Positions 17,104 to 28,320 are shown, counted from the first letter of the stretch. The stretch: 64,000 bases of DNA from Chitinophaga sedimenti (GCF_023156195.1 NZ_JAKUKA010000001.1:5953501-6017500), one strand, 5' to 3'. The notes: a model not told the origin generated them from the letters alone. Numbers and translations: made by a program.

Positions 17104-20100
17104 GTGAAATTTATACTGACCCTATTTAACCTGTCCGGCAAACTCTTATTCCTGCTAGTGCTCGGCCTGTTGCTCACAGGCAGCGCCTCAGCCCAGGTAA
17201 ATGCGGCATTTGTTGCCGACGGTCCGGCGACCGGCTGTAATCCCCTGATCGTCAAGTTCAGGAATCAGTCGACCGGCGCCACCACCTATACCTGGGACCT
17301 CGGCAATGGTACTACTTCCACGGAGGTGAATCCCAGCGCCAGTTATACCACTCCCGGCACCTACACCATCAAATTGATCGCCAAAGGCGCCTCTGGCACC
17401 GACGAAGAAGTGAAGTCCGCGTATGTAACCGTGTATAAAGACCCTGTAGCCGATTTCTCCGTCGATGTGACCAAAGGTTGCGTGCCTATGGGCGTGAAGT
17501 TCTCTACCGCTAACGCTACTGCAGGCGATGGGTCATTGTCTGGCTACTCCTGGGATTTTGGCGATGGGGCGCCTGGTTCCGGTGCCAGTCCATCGCATAC
17601 GTATACGGATGCGATGGCGTACACGGTAACGCTCACCGTGAAAAACAGTTACGGCTGTTCCAATACAAAAACGATTACTAACGCGGTAACGGTGGCGCCT
17701 AAACTGACCGCGGAATTTGTGGCTTCCGGCAATATATTCTGTGCCGCACCCGCCACGGTGCCGATCGTGAATGCCTCCAGCGCCGGTGCGGATGTGGTGT
17801 ACGCCTGGGACTTCGGCGACGGCACCACCAGCGCCGATATTCAGCCTGTTAATCACGTGTATCAGCATAAAGGGCTTTATACCATTAAACTGGACGTAAG
17901 TAATTCGGCAGGTTGTAAAAGCACGAAATCGTCTACGCCGATCAACGTCGCCAACTTCAATGTGGACTTTACTATTCCGGCTATTATTTGCCAGAATACT
18001 ACTTTATCGTCTACCGCCGTCACCACACCAGCAGCGTCGTCGGTGTCATGGTACCAGGATGCGTTCCTGCTTTCCAACTCCAGTTCGTTATACACCACGA
18101 TGGTGAAAACGGGTAAACAAAACATCATGCTAAGTGCGATGTTTGGCGCCTGTGAATCGAAAGTGCAGAAGGAAATTGAGGTGAAAGTGGCGCCGGTAGC
18201 AAGTTTTACGATGGAAGACAAACCTTATTGTACCCTGCCCATCGACATTAAATTTACGGATAACACGGTAGGAGCGGTGAAGTGGGACTGGCGTTCCGGC
18301 GCCGGCACCAGTGCCACGGATGCGACTCCAACGTTTACTTATACTTCGCAGGGATATTTCAGCCCGTCTTTAACAGTTACGAATGTGGACGGATGTTCGT
18401 CTACCGCGTACCGCAGTCTGTATGTTTCGATGCCGGTGGTGGATATCTTTTATACGACCGCCGATACCCGCCTTTGCGAAAACACCACGCTCGATTTTTA
18501 CGCCTACGGCAATCCGCTCGATACGTACGAATGGGATTTTGGCGATGGCTCACCGGTATCCACGGATGCGCGGCCCAGTCATACTTTTCCGGCCGCCGGC
18601 ACGTATCCTGTTTCCCTGAAATATAAAACGAAAGACGGTTGTGAAGGCAAAGTGGCCATTCGCTCCAACGTGGTGATTTACAAGAAACCGATTCCCGCGT
18701 TTGATGGTCCGGCAACCGTGTGCGGCTACAATGCGGCGCTCTTCAACGACCTCACGCCGGATCCTACGACCGACCGTTCCCTGGTCATGGGGCGATGGTA
18801 CGGCACCCACGGCCGGCCGGAATGTTTCGCACCGGTTCGAAGACGGGCCGGCTGAATTTACCGTGCAACTGACGGTGTTTAACGGTACCTGCTACGATAT
18901 CACTAGCAAAACAATAAAAGTATTGGCGCCTTACCCGAAGTTCGTGTTAAGTCCGGTAGATTGTAACGATCGTATGCGCGTACGTATTACCGACAATTCT
19001 GTGGGATCTACGACCACTACCTGGGATTTTGGCGATGGATCAACTCCTGAAGTTTATACCGGTGCAGCACCGAAAGATATAACACACGTTTATGCGAAAG
19101 ACGGTACCTACGTTATTACGATTACCGTGTCGGATGGCAGCTGTACCAGCTCCCGTACCCAAAATGTGCGCATCATCAATAACAGCCCGATCGTAATTGC
19201 GTCCGATAAATCCACGCTGTGCCGTAACGATTTCGCACTCGTGAAAACAACCACAAACGATGCCACAGTGCACAGCGAATACAGCTGGTGGTACAATGAT
19301 ATTCCTTACAGGTGGTCGTTCCAGGACGCGTCCATGGCGTATTCCGGGTTGTTGCCCGGCAAAGCGGCATTTCATGTGCGTAGCCGCAACGCGCTTGGCT
19401 GCATGGATGAATCCAACAAAATAATTGTAGACGTTACCGGCCCGGTCGCGAAGTTCGATTTCGCCGGCAGCCTGGTGTGTCATGGCGCCAGCATGTTTTT
19501 TACCGATCAGACGGATACGCAGTTCAGTGCGCCGCTTAAAACCTGGAAGTTTGATTATGGTGACGGTAAAAGCGAAACATACGATAAGAACGGGCCGTTC
19601 AGCCATCAATATGATAAAGCCGGATACTATTATGCCACGATGACTGTAACGGACGAAACAGGTTGTCACGACAGCTATTCCGGTGGCCGGCAGGTAATGA
19701 TCGTTGGGCCCAATGCGGATTTTACCATACCATCTTTGGTAGGGCCGAATGACGCCGCGGTTATTTACAATAATACAGATACCTGGCTGAGCACCGGCCC
19801 GCAAACGTATAAATGGGATTTCGGCGATGGCACTACTTCCAACCTTCAGTATCCCGGTACAAAACGTTACGCAACCAAAGGTGCTTACACCGTCACGCTT
19901 ACTGTAAAAGACGCCAACGGCTGTACTGATACGGTGAAAAAGTGATTAAGGTGTCGGACGTGAGCGCGGATTATTCTTACGTGGCGGATAAGGTGGATGT
20001 ATGTCCGCCGGTGACGCTACAGTTCACCAATAAATCCGTAAACGCAAAATCGGTGTTGTGGGATTTCGGCGATGGAAGTACCTCGCGCATCCTCCATCCT

Positions 20101-21972
20101 TCGCATACCTACGCGTACGCCGGCACTTACAAAGTAAAACTGACGGTGATAGGCGAAGCCGATAACAAGGATGAAAAAATAGAAATTATAGAATTTAAAG
20201 GGCCTAAAGGAAAGATCAGTGCATCGGCGCCGGGAGGCTGTTTAACGAAAGAAATTTCTTTCCAGGTAGATGCGCAGGACGTAACGAGCTATTCGTGGGA
20301 CTTTACCGATGGACAGGTAAAAGAAACAACGGAGAAAACGATCACCCATACTTATAAGAATGCCGGCATTTACAACCCACGCCTCATCATGGGCGACGGC
20401 AGCACCTGCAAAGGTGTGGCGTTCCTCGACGATCCGATCGTGATCGATAAACTGGACCTGAAGCTGGTTACTTCCCCACTGGTAGCCTGCGATAGCGGTA
20501 TGTTTAACCCGGAGGTAGCTTACAATAGTTTTTCTATTGATGAAAGAGAAACCCCTGGCACATACACCTGGACGCTGGCCAACGGATTAAAAATGACGGA
20601 CGCGGATACCGGGACGCCCGGCATTTACGCGAATCAACTGGGCTCGCACGAAGTGAAACTGCACGTGCTTACAGCTTACGGCTGTGAACAAACGGTGTCG
20701 CAGCCATTAACCGTTGCACAGAAACCGGTCGTAGGTGTAACCGGCCCGCTGGAGGCCTGCGCCAATTCCGATGTGCTGTTCCAGTACACACTCGCAAAAG
20801 GAGACGCATCCACCACCAAATGGAAATGGGATTTCGGTGGCAGCGGCGGCAGCACCGAAGGCACGCCGGATGCAAAGCAATTCAATACCGCCGGTACCTA
20901 CGACATCAGCCTGATCGCCACAGCGGATAATGGTTGCTCGGATACCGCTAACCACGCCCTTCATATTCTGCCATTGCCCATTCCTAACGCCAAAGCATCC
21001 GCCGCCACGCTTTGTCTCGGCGAAAACACGGCCCTGAGTGCCGAAGGCGGGGGTACTTATGTATGGGATAACGGCATTTCGCTGACCGATGCCACCAGCG
21101 CCAATCCTGTAGCAAGCCCGGAGTACAGCACCACCTATAAAGTAAAAGTAGTGGACGCCAAAGGTTGTACCGCCAGCGATGAAGTAAGCGTGCGCGTCGT
21201 GCGGCCGTTAATGGTAGCCATTGCGCCGATTACGGATTTTTGTCTCGGTGATCCATTGTCGCTGCACGCCACCGGCGCCGATCTTTACCAATGGACCGGA
21301 GAAGGCCTGAACGATTTTACTATTGCCAGTCCGGTGGCCAAACCCCCGGCGATTGGGGTATATTCCTACAAAGTAACCGGCTCCGATAAAGAAGGTTGTT
21401 TCAGCGACGAAGCCGAGGTGTCGGTGAGTGTGCAACCCGCGCCCACTGTAGATGCCGGCATGGACCGCGTCACACCGGGCGGTACGGCCATCACCTTAAC
21501 GCCAAGTATCAGTAACGATGTGGTGCATCTTACATGGTCACCGGACAGCTACCTGAATTGCAGCGATTGCCCCAACCCATTGGCATTGCTGAACAAATCC
21601 ACCACGTATAAAATCATGGTAGAAAATCAATATGGCTGTAAAGCGGAAGACGAGGTGAAGGTGCAACTCGTGTGTAACCAGGGCGCAGTATTTATCCCAA
21701 CCGGTTTTTCTCCGAACGCCGATGGTAAAAACGATCGCTTTTTCCCGCTGGGTAGCGGTATCCGGGAAATTAAGTCTATGCGTATCTATAATCGCTGGGG
21801 TAACCTGGTATTCCAGCGTAGTGGCTTCCAGGTAAACGATCGCAGTGCCGGATGGGATGGTACGGTGCTGGGTAAAAAAGGGCAGGCGGGTACATATCTT
21901 TATTTCATTGAAGCGGAATGTGAAGAGAAGACAGTCTTCGAGTATAAGGGCTTTATTACGCTGATCAGGTAA
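17104..21972 (+). CDS. Giant PKD-repeat surface protein with T9SS C-terminal sorting domain (frameshifts near 18795 and 19940)
   Basis: Predicted secreted or surface-bound protein of about 1,620 residues. A signal peptide (FLLVLGLLLTGSASAQ) is followed by roughly a dozen PKD-like beta-sandwich modules, recognised by repeated WDFGDG cores (near 17284, 17548, 17806, 18530, 19021, 19811, 20056 and others) and by FTD/FGG variants. The last ~95 residues form the CHU_C / type B sorting domain (FIPTGFSPNADGKNDRF, YNRWGNLVF, GTYLYFIEAE, KGFITLIR), which directs export through the type IX system. Breaks near 18795 and 19940 keep the repeat pattern on both sides. Role in adhesion or polysaccharide binding is inference. 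A gliding-related role is also possible. Confidence 0.88.
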
Positions 21973-21998
21973 ACTTTCTGCTGTTATTTATATTGATA

Positions 21999-22030
21999 AG
22001 AAGCGCGGGTCAAAGGCCTGCGCTTTTTTA
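21999..22030. terminator. Bidirectional terminator between the PKD gene and the HsdR_N-like gene
   Basis: AAGCGC (22001-22006) / GCGCTT (22020-22025) with partly paired GGG/CCT inside and TTTTTT on the plus side. The minus-strand side is weak. Confidence 0.55.
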
Positions 22031-22471
22031 TTCGAAGTCGGGCAGTTGCTGCAGGAACTCCGGCGCATCGTTCGCACCTTTCAGTTTGCAGCAAAAGGTA
22101 TTGGTGCCATTGGTGATTACCAGGAAAGAAACCGGCAGTGCCATGTTGTAGCGCACGATCTGTTCCAGTACGTTCATGTTAAGCGGCACGTCCATTTCTT
22201 TACATTCAACGATCATCCAGGGTTTGGCTTCACGGTTGTAAATGATGATGTCGCAGCGTTTTTTCAATTCACCCAGGAACACTTCTTTTTCCACGCCCAT
22301 CAGCGACGCAGGGTAGTTTTTTGTTTTCGAAAGGAAGTTCAGGAAATTCTGCCTTACCCATTCCTCGGGCGTCAATACCACATACTTTTTGCGGTATGCG
22401 TCAAATATCAGCTGGTTGCCGGCTTCAGTGACGATTTTAAAGTCTGGTGGCGGAAATTCGATGAGGATCAT
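22028..22471 (-). CDS. HsdR N-terminal-like PD-(D/E)xK nuclease-fold protein
   Basis: Stand-alone domain of 147 residues resembling the N-terminal nuclease domain of type I restriction subunit R. The PD-(D/E)xK elements appear as RCDIIIYN (Asp) and MIVECKE (Glu-x-Lys), preceded by a conserved EEWVRQNFLNFL helix. There is no helicase, specificity or methylase gene nearby, and such single-domain proteins are common, conserved chromosomal genes in Bacteroidota, so this is not evidence of a restriction system. Intact; divergent from the AMP nucleosidase gene (64-base gap). Confidence 0.8.
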   Translation of the reverse strand: MILIEFPPPDFKIVTEAGNQLIFDAYRKKYVVLTPEEWVRQNFLNFLSKTKNYPASLMGVEKEVFLGELKKRCDIIIYNREAKPWMIVECKEMDVPLNMNVLEQIVRYNMALPVSFLVITNGTNTFCCKLKGANDAPEFLQQLPDFE

Positions 22472-22535
22472 GCCGCAAAACTACTCAACCAGACCCTTAT
22501 TCACCAAAAAACCTTATATTCACTTGTCAAAAGCT

Positions 22536-23305
22536 ATGAAAACAAAAGAAGAAATTGTAGCTAACTGGCTTCCTCGCTACACGGGTCAAAAACTGGAAGA
22601 CTTCGGCTCGCACATCCTGCTCACCAATTTCAGCAACTATGTTGAACTGTTTGCCAAGTGGAACAACGCACCTGTCGTGGGCTCTGACCGCCCCATGCAA
22701 TCGGTGACCGCCAACGATATTACCCTTATCAATTTTGGGATGGGAAGTCCTGGCGCCGCTACGGTAATGGATTTGCTCAGCGCCATCTCGCCTAAAGCGG
22801 TATTGTTCCTCGGTAAATGTGGCGGATTAAAAAAGAAGACCAACATTGGCGACCTGATATTGCCTATTGCGGCGATCCGCGGCGAAGGTACTTCCAATGA
22901 TTACTTTCCACCCGAAGTGCCTGCGTTGCCTGCGTTCGCATTACAGAAAGCTATTTCTACCACCATTCGTGAATATGGATGCGACTACTGGACGGGTACG
23001 TGTTACAGCACCAACCGCCGCGTATGGGAACATGACCACGGAATTTAAAAAATACGGAGAAAATTCGTGCCATGGCCATCGATATGGAAACGGCCACTAT
23101 TTTTTCTGTTGGATTCTATAACAAGATCCCTACCGGCGCGTTATTACTGGTATCCGATCAACCCATGATACCAGAAGGCGTAAAAACGGAGGACAGCGAT
23201 AAAAAAGTGACGAAGGATTATGTGGAACGTCACCTGAAAGTGGGCATCGAATCGCTCAATAATCTGATTAACAATCACATTACCGTTAAGCATCTTCTCT
23301 TTTAG
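22536..23305 (+). CDS. amn: AMP nucleosidase (frameshifts near 23035-23055)
   Basis: Cleaves AMP to adenine and ribose 5-phosphate; a member of the purine phosphorylase fold. MKTKEEIVANWLPRYTG starts at 22536, with FGMGSPGAATVMDLL, LFLGKCGGL and IRGEGTSNDYFP typical of the Bacteroidota Amn. The frame slips around 23035-23055 (WEHD then TEFKKY) and resumes at AMAIDMETATIF, the catalytic Glu region, SDQPMIPEGVKT and the C-terminus at 23305. Restored length is about 257 residues. Upstream in-frame sequence before 22536 belongs to the promoter region. Three bases separate it from the ABC transporter gene, so they are probably cotranscribed. Confidence 0.88.
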
Positions 23306-23308
23306 CGA

Positions 23309-25054
23309 ATGTCATCAGCTTTAGCCGTTATTAAAGATCTGCGTGTGGAATTTACCGGGGAATCCGGTACAGTCACTGCTGTGAATAATATTTCCATCAA
23401 CATTAATAAAGGGGAGATATTGGGCATTGTAGGGGAGAGCGGTTCGGGCAAATCCGTGACAGCGCTTACCTTGATGCGTCTGATACAATCGCCCGGCCGC
23501 GTACCGGGGGAGTATTGCCTGGATGGGCGGACTGGCCCCCGTGGATTTGCTGGCGCTTTCAGAAAAAGAAATGCGTCATTTCCGGGGAACGAAATCGGGA
23601 TGATCTTCCGGGAGCCGATGACCTCACTCAATCCGCTGTTTACCTGCGGTTCCCAGGTAGCAGAAGCGATTCGTCTGCATAAGAAGGTTACTGACAAAGA
23701 GGCGAAAGCCCAAACCATTGCCCTGTTCGATAAAGTGAAACTGCCGAACCCGGAGCAAATCTGGGGGCGTTATCCGCATGAGTTGTCAGGTGGACAAAAG
23801 CAGCGGGTGATGATCGCGATGGCGATCAGTTGTAAGCCCAAACTGCTGATAGCGGACGAACCTACGACCGCGCTGGATGTTACGGTACAAAAGACCATCC
23901 TGGAATTGCTGAAAGAATTGCAGGCGGAAATGGATATGAGCGTAGTGTTCATTACGCACGATCTGGCAGTGATAGCGGAATTGGCAGACAGGGTAACGGT
24001 CATGTATAAAGGAAATGTGGTGGAAGAAGGAGCGGTGAAAGATGTGTTTAACCATCCGCAGCATCCGTATACGAAAGGTTTGCTGGCCTGCAGGCCGCCG
24101 CTGGCGCTGCGTTTACGCCGGCTGCCCATGATCCGCGACTTCATGGAAATAACGCCCAACGGCGCTATTACTGAAAAGGCGACGGACGTGGATGCGTTTG
24201 TACGATCGTTGGAAATGGCGCCCGGCGAGCGCGGGCTGCGGGAGCAGGAACTGCTGCAGCACCCGCCACTGCTGGAAGTCAAAGGACTAAAGACCTGGTT
24301 TCCCGTTAAGAAAAATATATTCGGCAAAGTGGAGACCTGGGCCAAAGCTGTAGACGATGTAAGCTTTGACGTGCGTGAAGGCGAAACCACGGGTTTGGTT
24401 GGGGAGTCGGGCTGTGGCAAAACCACGCTCAGCCGCACTTTGCTGCGACTGGTAGAACCAACGGATGGCAGTATTCTCTACAAAGGCCGCGATCTCTGCG
24501 GGTTTTCGGCCAGCGAACTGCGCGATGCCCGGCGCAATATCCAGATCATTTTCCAGGATCCTTATTCCTCGCTCAATCCACGATTAACAGTGGGGCAGGC
24601 CATTATGGAGCCGATGCAGGTACATGGTTTGCATGGGAGCGACCGGGCGCGCAAAGAGCAGGTCAGGTTGCTGCTGGACAAAGTGCAACTGCGGCCGGAA
24701 CACTTTGATCGTTATCCACATGAGTTTTCGGGCGGTCAGCGGCAGCGTGTCGTAATAGCGCGTACGCTGGCGTTGCATCCGGAGTTTATTATCTGTGATG
24801 AATCCGTATCCGCCCTGGACGTGAGCATTCAGGCGCAGGTGTTGAACCTGCTGATGGAGTTGCGGGAGGAATTCAATTTCACCTATATTTTTATCTCGCA
24901 TAACCTGTCGGTGGTCAACTTTATGAGCGACCGCATGATGGTGATGAACCGGGGGAAAATAGAGGAAATAGGGCCGGCGGAACAGGTGTACCACTCGCCA
25001 CGCTCTGCTTATACGCAAAAGCTGATCGCGTCCATACCCGGTATGGCCTCGTGA
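23309..25054 (+). CDS. Dipeptide/oligopeptide-type ABC transporter, fused double ATPase
   Basis: Two ABC domains in one 581-residue chain, as in GsiA/YejF. Domain 1: Walker A GESGSGKS, signature LSGGQKQR, Walker B LLIADEPTTALD. Domain 2: GESGCGKT, signature FSGGQRQR, FIICDESVSALD. Each is followed by the oligopeptide-type C-terminal motif HPYTKGLL or SAYTQKLI. The frame is open throughout, but residues translated from about 23515-23590 are off-frame between two compensating indels: the other frame reads MGGLAPVDLLALSEKEMRHF, the usual family sequence. The domain-1 Q-loop reads FREP, not FQEP. No permease or binding protein gene is adjacent. Confidence 0.88.
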   Translation: MSSALAVIKDLRVEFTGESGTVTAVNNISININKGEILGIVGESGSGKSVTALTLMRLIQSPGRVPGEYCLDGRTGPRGFAGAFRKRNASFPGNEIGMIFREPMTSLNPLFTCGSQVAEAIRLHKKVTDKEAKAQTIALFDKVKLPNPEQIWGRYPHELSGGQKQRVMIAMAISCKPKLLIADEPTTALDVTVQKTILELLKELQAEMDMSVVFITHDLAVIAELADRVTVMYKGNVVEEGAVKDVFNHPQHPYTKGLLACRPPLALRLRRLPMIRDFMEITPNGAITEKATDVDAFVRSLEMAPGERGLREQELLQHPPLLEVKGLKTWFPVKKNIFGKVETWAKAVDDVSFDVREGETTGLVGESGCGKTTLSRTLLRLVEPTDGSILYKGRDLCGFSASELRDARRNIQIIFQDPYSSLNPRLTVGQAIMEPMQVHGLHGSDRARKEQVRLLLDKVQLRPEHFDRYPHEFSGGQRQRVVIARTLALHPEFIICDESVSALDVSIQAQVLNLLMELREEFNFTYIFISHNLSVVNFMSDRMMVMNRGKIEEIGPAEQVYHSPRSAYTQKLIASIPGMAS

Positions 25055-25120
25055 TATTTTTTGCTGGTGTTAATATTATACGTACCTTCGCCCACTTAAA
25101 ATTCTTATTCATACCGTAAT

Positions 25121-26170
25121 ATGAAACTATCACAGTTCAAATTCGACCTCCCTTTAAATCTGATTGCCCAACATCCATCCAAAACCAGGGACGAGTCTCG
25201 TCTGATGGTGGTAAACCGCGCAACCGGCAAAATTGAGCACAAACTTTTTAAGGACATCATCAATTACTTTAACGACAAAGACGTAATGGTCGTTAATAAC
25301 ACCAAGGTTTTTCCCGCAAGACTTTATGGCCGTAAGGAAAAGACCGGTGCTAAGATTGAAGTGTTCCTGTTGCGTGAGCTCAACAAGCAGAACCGCCTGT
25401 GGGATGTGATCGTTGATCCCGCAAGAAAGATCAGGGTAGGTAACAAATTGTATTTTGGAGATGATGAGAGCCTGGTGGCGGAAGTGATCGACAACACTAC
25501 TTCCCGCGGCCGTACCATCCGTTTCCTGTTCGAAGGCAACGACGAAGAGTTTAAGCAGGTACTGGACAGCCTTGGCGAAACACCGCTTCCTAAATACATC
25601 AAGCGTAAGCCTGAAGAGGAAGATAAAGAGCGTTACCAGACTGTTTACGCTAAGTACGAAGGCGCTGTGGCTGCTCCTACTGCAGGTTTGCACTTTAGCC
25701 GCGAGCTGATCAAACGCACGGAGATCAAAGGTGTGAAATTTGCCGAGGTTACTTTGCACACCGGTTTAGGTACTTTCCGTCCCATCGAAGTAGAAGATCT
25801 GAGCAAGCATAAGATGGATGCGGAATACTTCCACATCGATGAGTACGCGGTGAAAATCGTTAACAAAGCGAAAGAAGAAAACCGCAAGGTTTGTGCTATC
25901 GGTACCACTACCGTTCGCGCCGTGGAATCCTCCACTACCGCACAGGACCACCTGAAAGCGGCAGAAGGCTGGACCAACACCTTCATTCACCCGCCGTACG
26001 ATTTCTCGATCCCTAACGCACTGGTGACTAACTTCCACCTGCCTAAAACAAGTTTGCTGATCATGGTATGTGCTTTTGCCGGTTACGACCTGGTAATGGA
26101 GGCCTACCAGCAGGCAATTAAAGAGAAATACCGTTTCTTCAGCTACGGCGATGCCATGCTGATTCTCTAA
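25121..26170 (+). CDS. queA: tRNA preQ1(34) S-adenosylmethionine ribosyltransferase-isomerase
   Basis: QueA transfers and isomerises the ribose of S-adenosylmethionine onto preQ1 in tRNA, the penultimate step of queuosine synthesis. It is intact, 349 residues: N-terminal KFDLPLNLIAQHPSKTRDESRLM, DVIVDPARKIRVG, the long conserved YAKYEGAVAAPTAGLHFS, TLHTGLGTFRPI and the C-terminal NFHLPKTSLLIMVCAFAGY. It stands alone between the ABC ATPase and ispD with a strong terminator after it. Confidence 0.96.
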   Translation: MKLSQFKFDLPLNLIAQHPSKTRDESRLMVVNRATGKIEHKLFKDIINYFNDKDVMVVNNTKVFPARLYGRKEKTGAKIEVFLLRELNKQNRLWDVIVDPARKIRVGNKLYFGDDESLVAEVIDNTTSRGRTIRFLFEGNDEEFKQVLDSLGETPLPKYIKRKPEEEDKERYQTVYAKYEGAVAAPTAGLHFSRELIKRTEIKGVKFAEVTLHTGLGTFRPIEVEDLSKHKMDAEYFHIDEYAVKIVNKAKEENRKVCAIGTTTVRAVESSTTAQDHLKAAEGWTNTFIHPPYDFSIPNALVTNFHLPKTSLLIMVCAFAGYDLVMEAYQQAIKEKYRFFSYGDAMLIL

Positions 26171-26187
26171 TAAAATATTTTTCCAAG

Positions 26188-26216
26188 GAAAGTCCCGCAG
26201 CCGCGGGACTTTTTTA
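26188..26216 (+). terminator. Intrinsic terminator after queA
   Basis: Stem AGTCCCGC (26191-26198) / GCGGGACT (26203-26210), loop AGCC, then TTTTTT. Confidence 0.88.
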
Positions 26217-26232
26217 TCCCGATATTCGTCGA

Positions 26233-26918
26233 ATGACAGCAACATCATATCAGAAAATAGCTATTGTAGTGGCCGGCGGTTCCGGTCAGCGGATGGGCAC
26301 ATCGTTACCCAAACAGTTCCGGAACTGGGTGGCAAACCCGTGTTGCTGCACGCAATCATGGCTTTTTACCAGGCTTATGACGATATGAAGGTGGTGCTGG
26401 TATTGCCGGATGCGCACCGGGCTTATGCAGAACGCGAATTGCGGTTGTCTGATCATTTTCCGCAGCTTACAGTGGTTCCCGGTGGTGAAACCCGTTTTCA
26501 TTCGGTGAAAAATGGGCTGGCAGAAGTCAAAGGTCCCTCGGTGGTATTTGTACACGACGGCGTACGACCGCTGGCATCCACCAGTCTTATTCACCGTTGT
26601 TATGAAGCGGCGCTGGAACATGGTAGTGCTATTCCGGCTATCGATCTGAAAGATAGTATCCGGGAGCTGCGTGCCGACGGTAATGCGGCGGCAGATCGTT
26701 CCCGGTTTAAAATTATACAAACGCCGCAAACGTTTTTATCAGATGTGTTGCTGCCGGCGTTCGACCTCCCCTACGATTCGCTGTTTACCGATGAAGCTAC
26801 TGTTGTGGAGCGGCTTGGTCATAAGGTGCACCTGGTGCAGGGGGAAGAGCGAAACCTGAAAATTACGCGGCCCGAAGACACGGTAATTGCGGAAGCGTTG
26901 CTGGACAGGGGCGCCTGA
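26233..26918 (+). CDS. ispD: 2-C-methyl-D-erythritol 4-phosphate cytidylyltransferase (frameshift near 26322)
   Basis: IspD couples CTP to methylerythritol phosphate in non-mevalonate isoprenoid synthesis. The N-terminus (MTATSYQKIAIVVAGGSGQRMG, starting at 26233) carries the CTP-binding glycine loop; the frame is lost where CCGGAAC should be CCGGGAAC (PKQFRELGGKPVL). The rest is normal: VFVHDGVRPL (substrate Asp/Arg), QTPQTF, FTDEATVVE, GEERNLKITRPED. Restored length is about 228 residues. It converges on the DUF4038 gene with a 4-base gap. Confidence 0.93.
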
Positions 26919-26922
26919 GGCG

Positions 26923-28320
26923 TTAAGGCCGCTGCGTATCGATGATTAATACCCAATCTCGTCCCCCGGTTGGCGGTGTAAAGGTTTGTTGCTCCGTATT
27001 TCCTATAGTCAGGGTTTTACCAAGTTTACCAGTAACGGGATTAAACCAGGTGGCTGTTTTTTTCTTCTTCTTTAAAATTGACAGGTTGATCGTGACTGGA
27101 ATAGCTTCCGGCAGATGAATAAAGGCGTAACGGCCCTCTGCATCGCGGGTGGCGGATATGTAATTGGTCCAGTCGTGGCCGTTATTCATTACCAGTTGCT
27201 GATCTGGTATGCGTGAAAAATAAGGCCGGCTGAGCATCAGCGTTTTCAGGTGCTGTATTTGTGATGCCGCCGGAGCTGCCAGCGCCTTTTTCCAGCCGAT
27301 GATCGTATCTCCGATGTTTATTGCTTTGTAACGCGCTGTATCCAGGAACTGCCACACCTGGTGATGCCCGTACGTGACGCCGCAGGCGCCGGCGAATACG
27401 CTTCTGTACATTCTGACCCGCACATCGTACGCGTCGAAGTAGCCCCTGGCGCGCGTCCATTTACCGTCCCAGGGATTAACCGGGTGGTCTTCGTAACAGG
27501 GCTCAAGATCGGCCGTGGGCTTGGTGGGTTGCGTGGCAAGGTCGCGTGCGATGAAATCCCACACTTTGATATCACGTGCGCCGTGGCCGGATTGCAAGGT
27601 GTTCATATCTATCCAGGTTTCACTGGCGAGTTGTTGCGAGGTAGTTTGCTGAATGTTGCCCCAGGTGTGATAGGTCATAAAGTGGTGCTGTTTGCCTTCG
27701 CCCTCGCGAATGCCTTGCGCCATGGCCCGCCAGATGGGGCGATCGTCGTATTGCTTTTTGTCGTTGCCCTGGTAAACGGCAGGGCGGTCGCCGCCGAGTA
27801 TCCAGATGATATTGTTGTAGTGGCCGAAGCGCCGCGAAAGCAGATGACCATAAGCGCCGGCATTATCCACGGTAAATATGCGCGGGCCGATGCCCCAGAG
27901 TTGCGCAACTTTATCGCCCCAGGTAGGTAGAAGTGCGATGTAGAGGTTTTTTTCAGCCGCGCGGCGGATGGTATAGTCAATGAGTTGCCAGTAGTTGTTG
28001 AGGGCAGGTAGTGTGTCCCAGCGAAGTGGATCATCGTTGATCAGTGGGCGGCGGTTATAACGGTTGGGTTGGTGCAGACCGTCTTCTTCGGCCAGGATCA
28101 CACATTGCAGGATGTTAAATCCCTGCCTCGCACGGGTATCGATCACCTGGTCAATCTCTTCGCGGGTAAGGCGATGAAACAATTCCCAGTCGGTATCGGC
28201 AAGCCAGAAGAACGGTTGTCCGTTCGAGGTTTGCAGGTAGCGCAGGCCCGGGTGCACAGAAAGCTGCGCGCGAACGACCAATGGGAGGCTGAACAGGATG
28301 AGCAGAAAACATTTTTTCAT
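26923..28320 (-). CDS. Secreted DUF4038-type glycoside hydrolase (GH140-like)
   Basis: A 465-residue secreted protein of the DUF4038/collagen-binding-domain architecture, related to GH140 apiosidases. Signal peptide MKKCFLLILFSLPLVVRAQ; TIM-barrel marks NGQPFFWLADTDWELFHRL, QGFNILQCVILAEEDG, LYIALLPTWGDK, NNIIWILGGD (a likely catalytic acid in the barrel), DLEPCYEDHP and GACGVTYGHHQVWQF. The C-terminal ~90 residues form the all-beta domain (ATWFNPVTGKL). The start is the ATG at 28320; upstream in-frame residues belong to a different gene (the oxidoreductase C-terminus). Substrate is not known. Intact, downstream of the oxidoreductase gene but separated by a terminator. Confidence 0.85.
   Translation of the reverse strand: MKKCFLLILFSLPLVVRAQLSVHPGLRYLQTSNGQPFFWLADTDWELFHRLTREEIDQVIDTRARQGFNILQCVILAEEDGLHQPNRYNRRPLINDDPLRWDTLPALNNYWQLIDYTIRRAAEKNLYIALLPTWGDKVAQLWGIGPRIFTVDNAGAYGHLLSRRFGHYNNIIWILGGDRPAVYQGNDKKQYDDRPIWRAMAQGIREGEGKQHHFMTYHTWGNIQQTTSQQLASETWIDMNTLQSGHGARDIKVWDFIARDLATQPTKPTADLEPCYEDHPVNPWDGKWTRARGYFDAYDVRVRMYRSVFAGACGVTYGHHQVWQFLDTARYKAINIGDTIIGWKKALAAPAASQIQHLKTLMLSRPYFSRIPDQQLVMNNGHDWTNYISATRDAEGRYAFIHLPEAIPVTINLSILKKKKKTATWFNPVTGKLGKTLTIGNTEQQTFTPPTGGRDWVLIIDTQRP

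Noticed and set aside
19040..19804. 254-residue open frame on the minus strand
   Set aside because: Antisense to the PKD repeats; low-complexity GC-driven frame.
22028..22471. Type I restriction system
   Set aside because: Only a stand-alone HsdR N-terminal-like domain; no helicase, methylase or specificity gene nearby.
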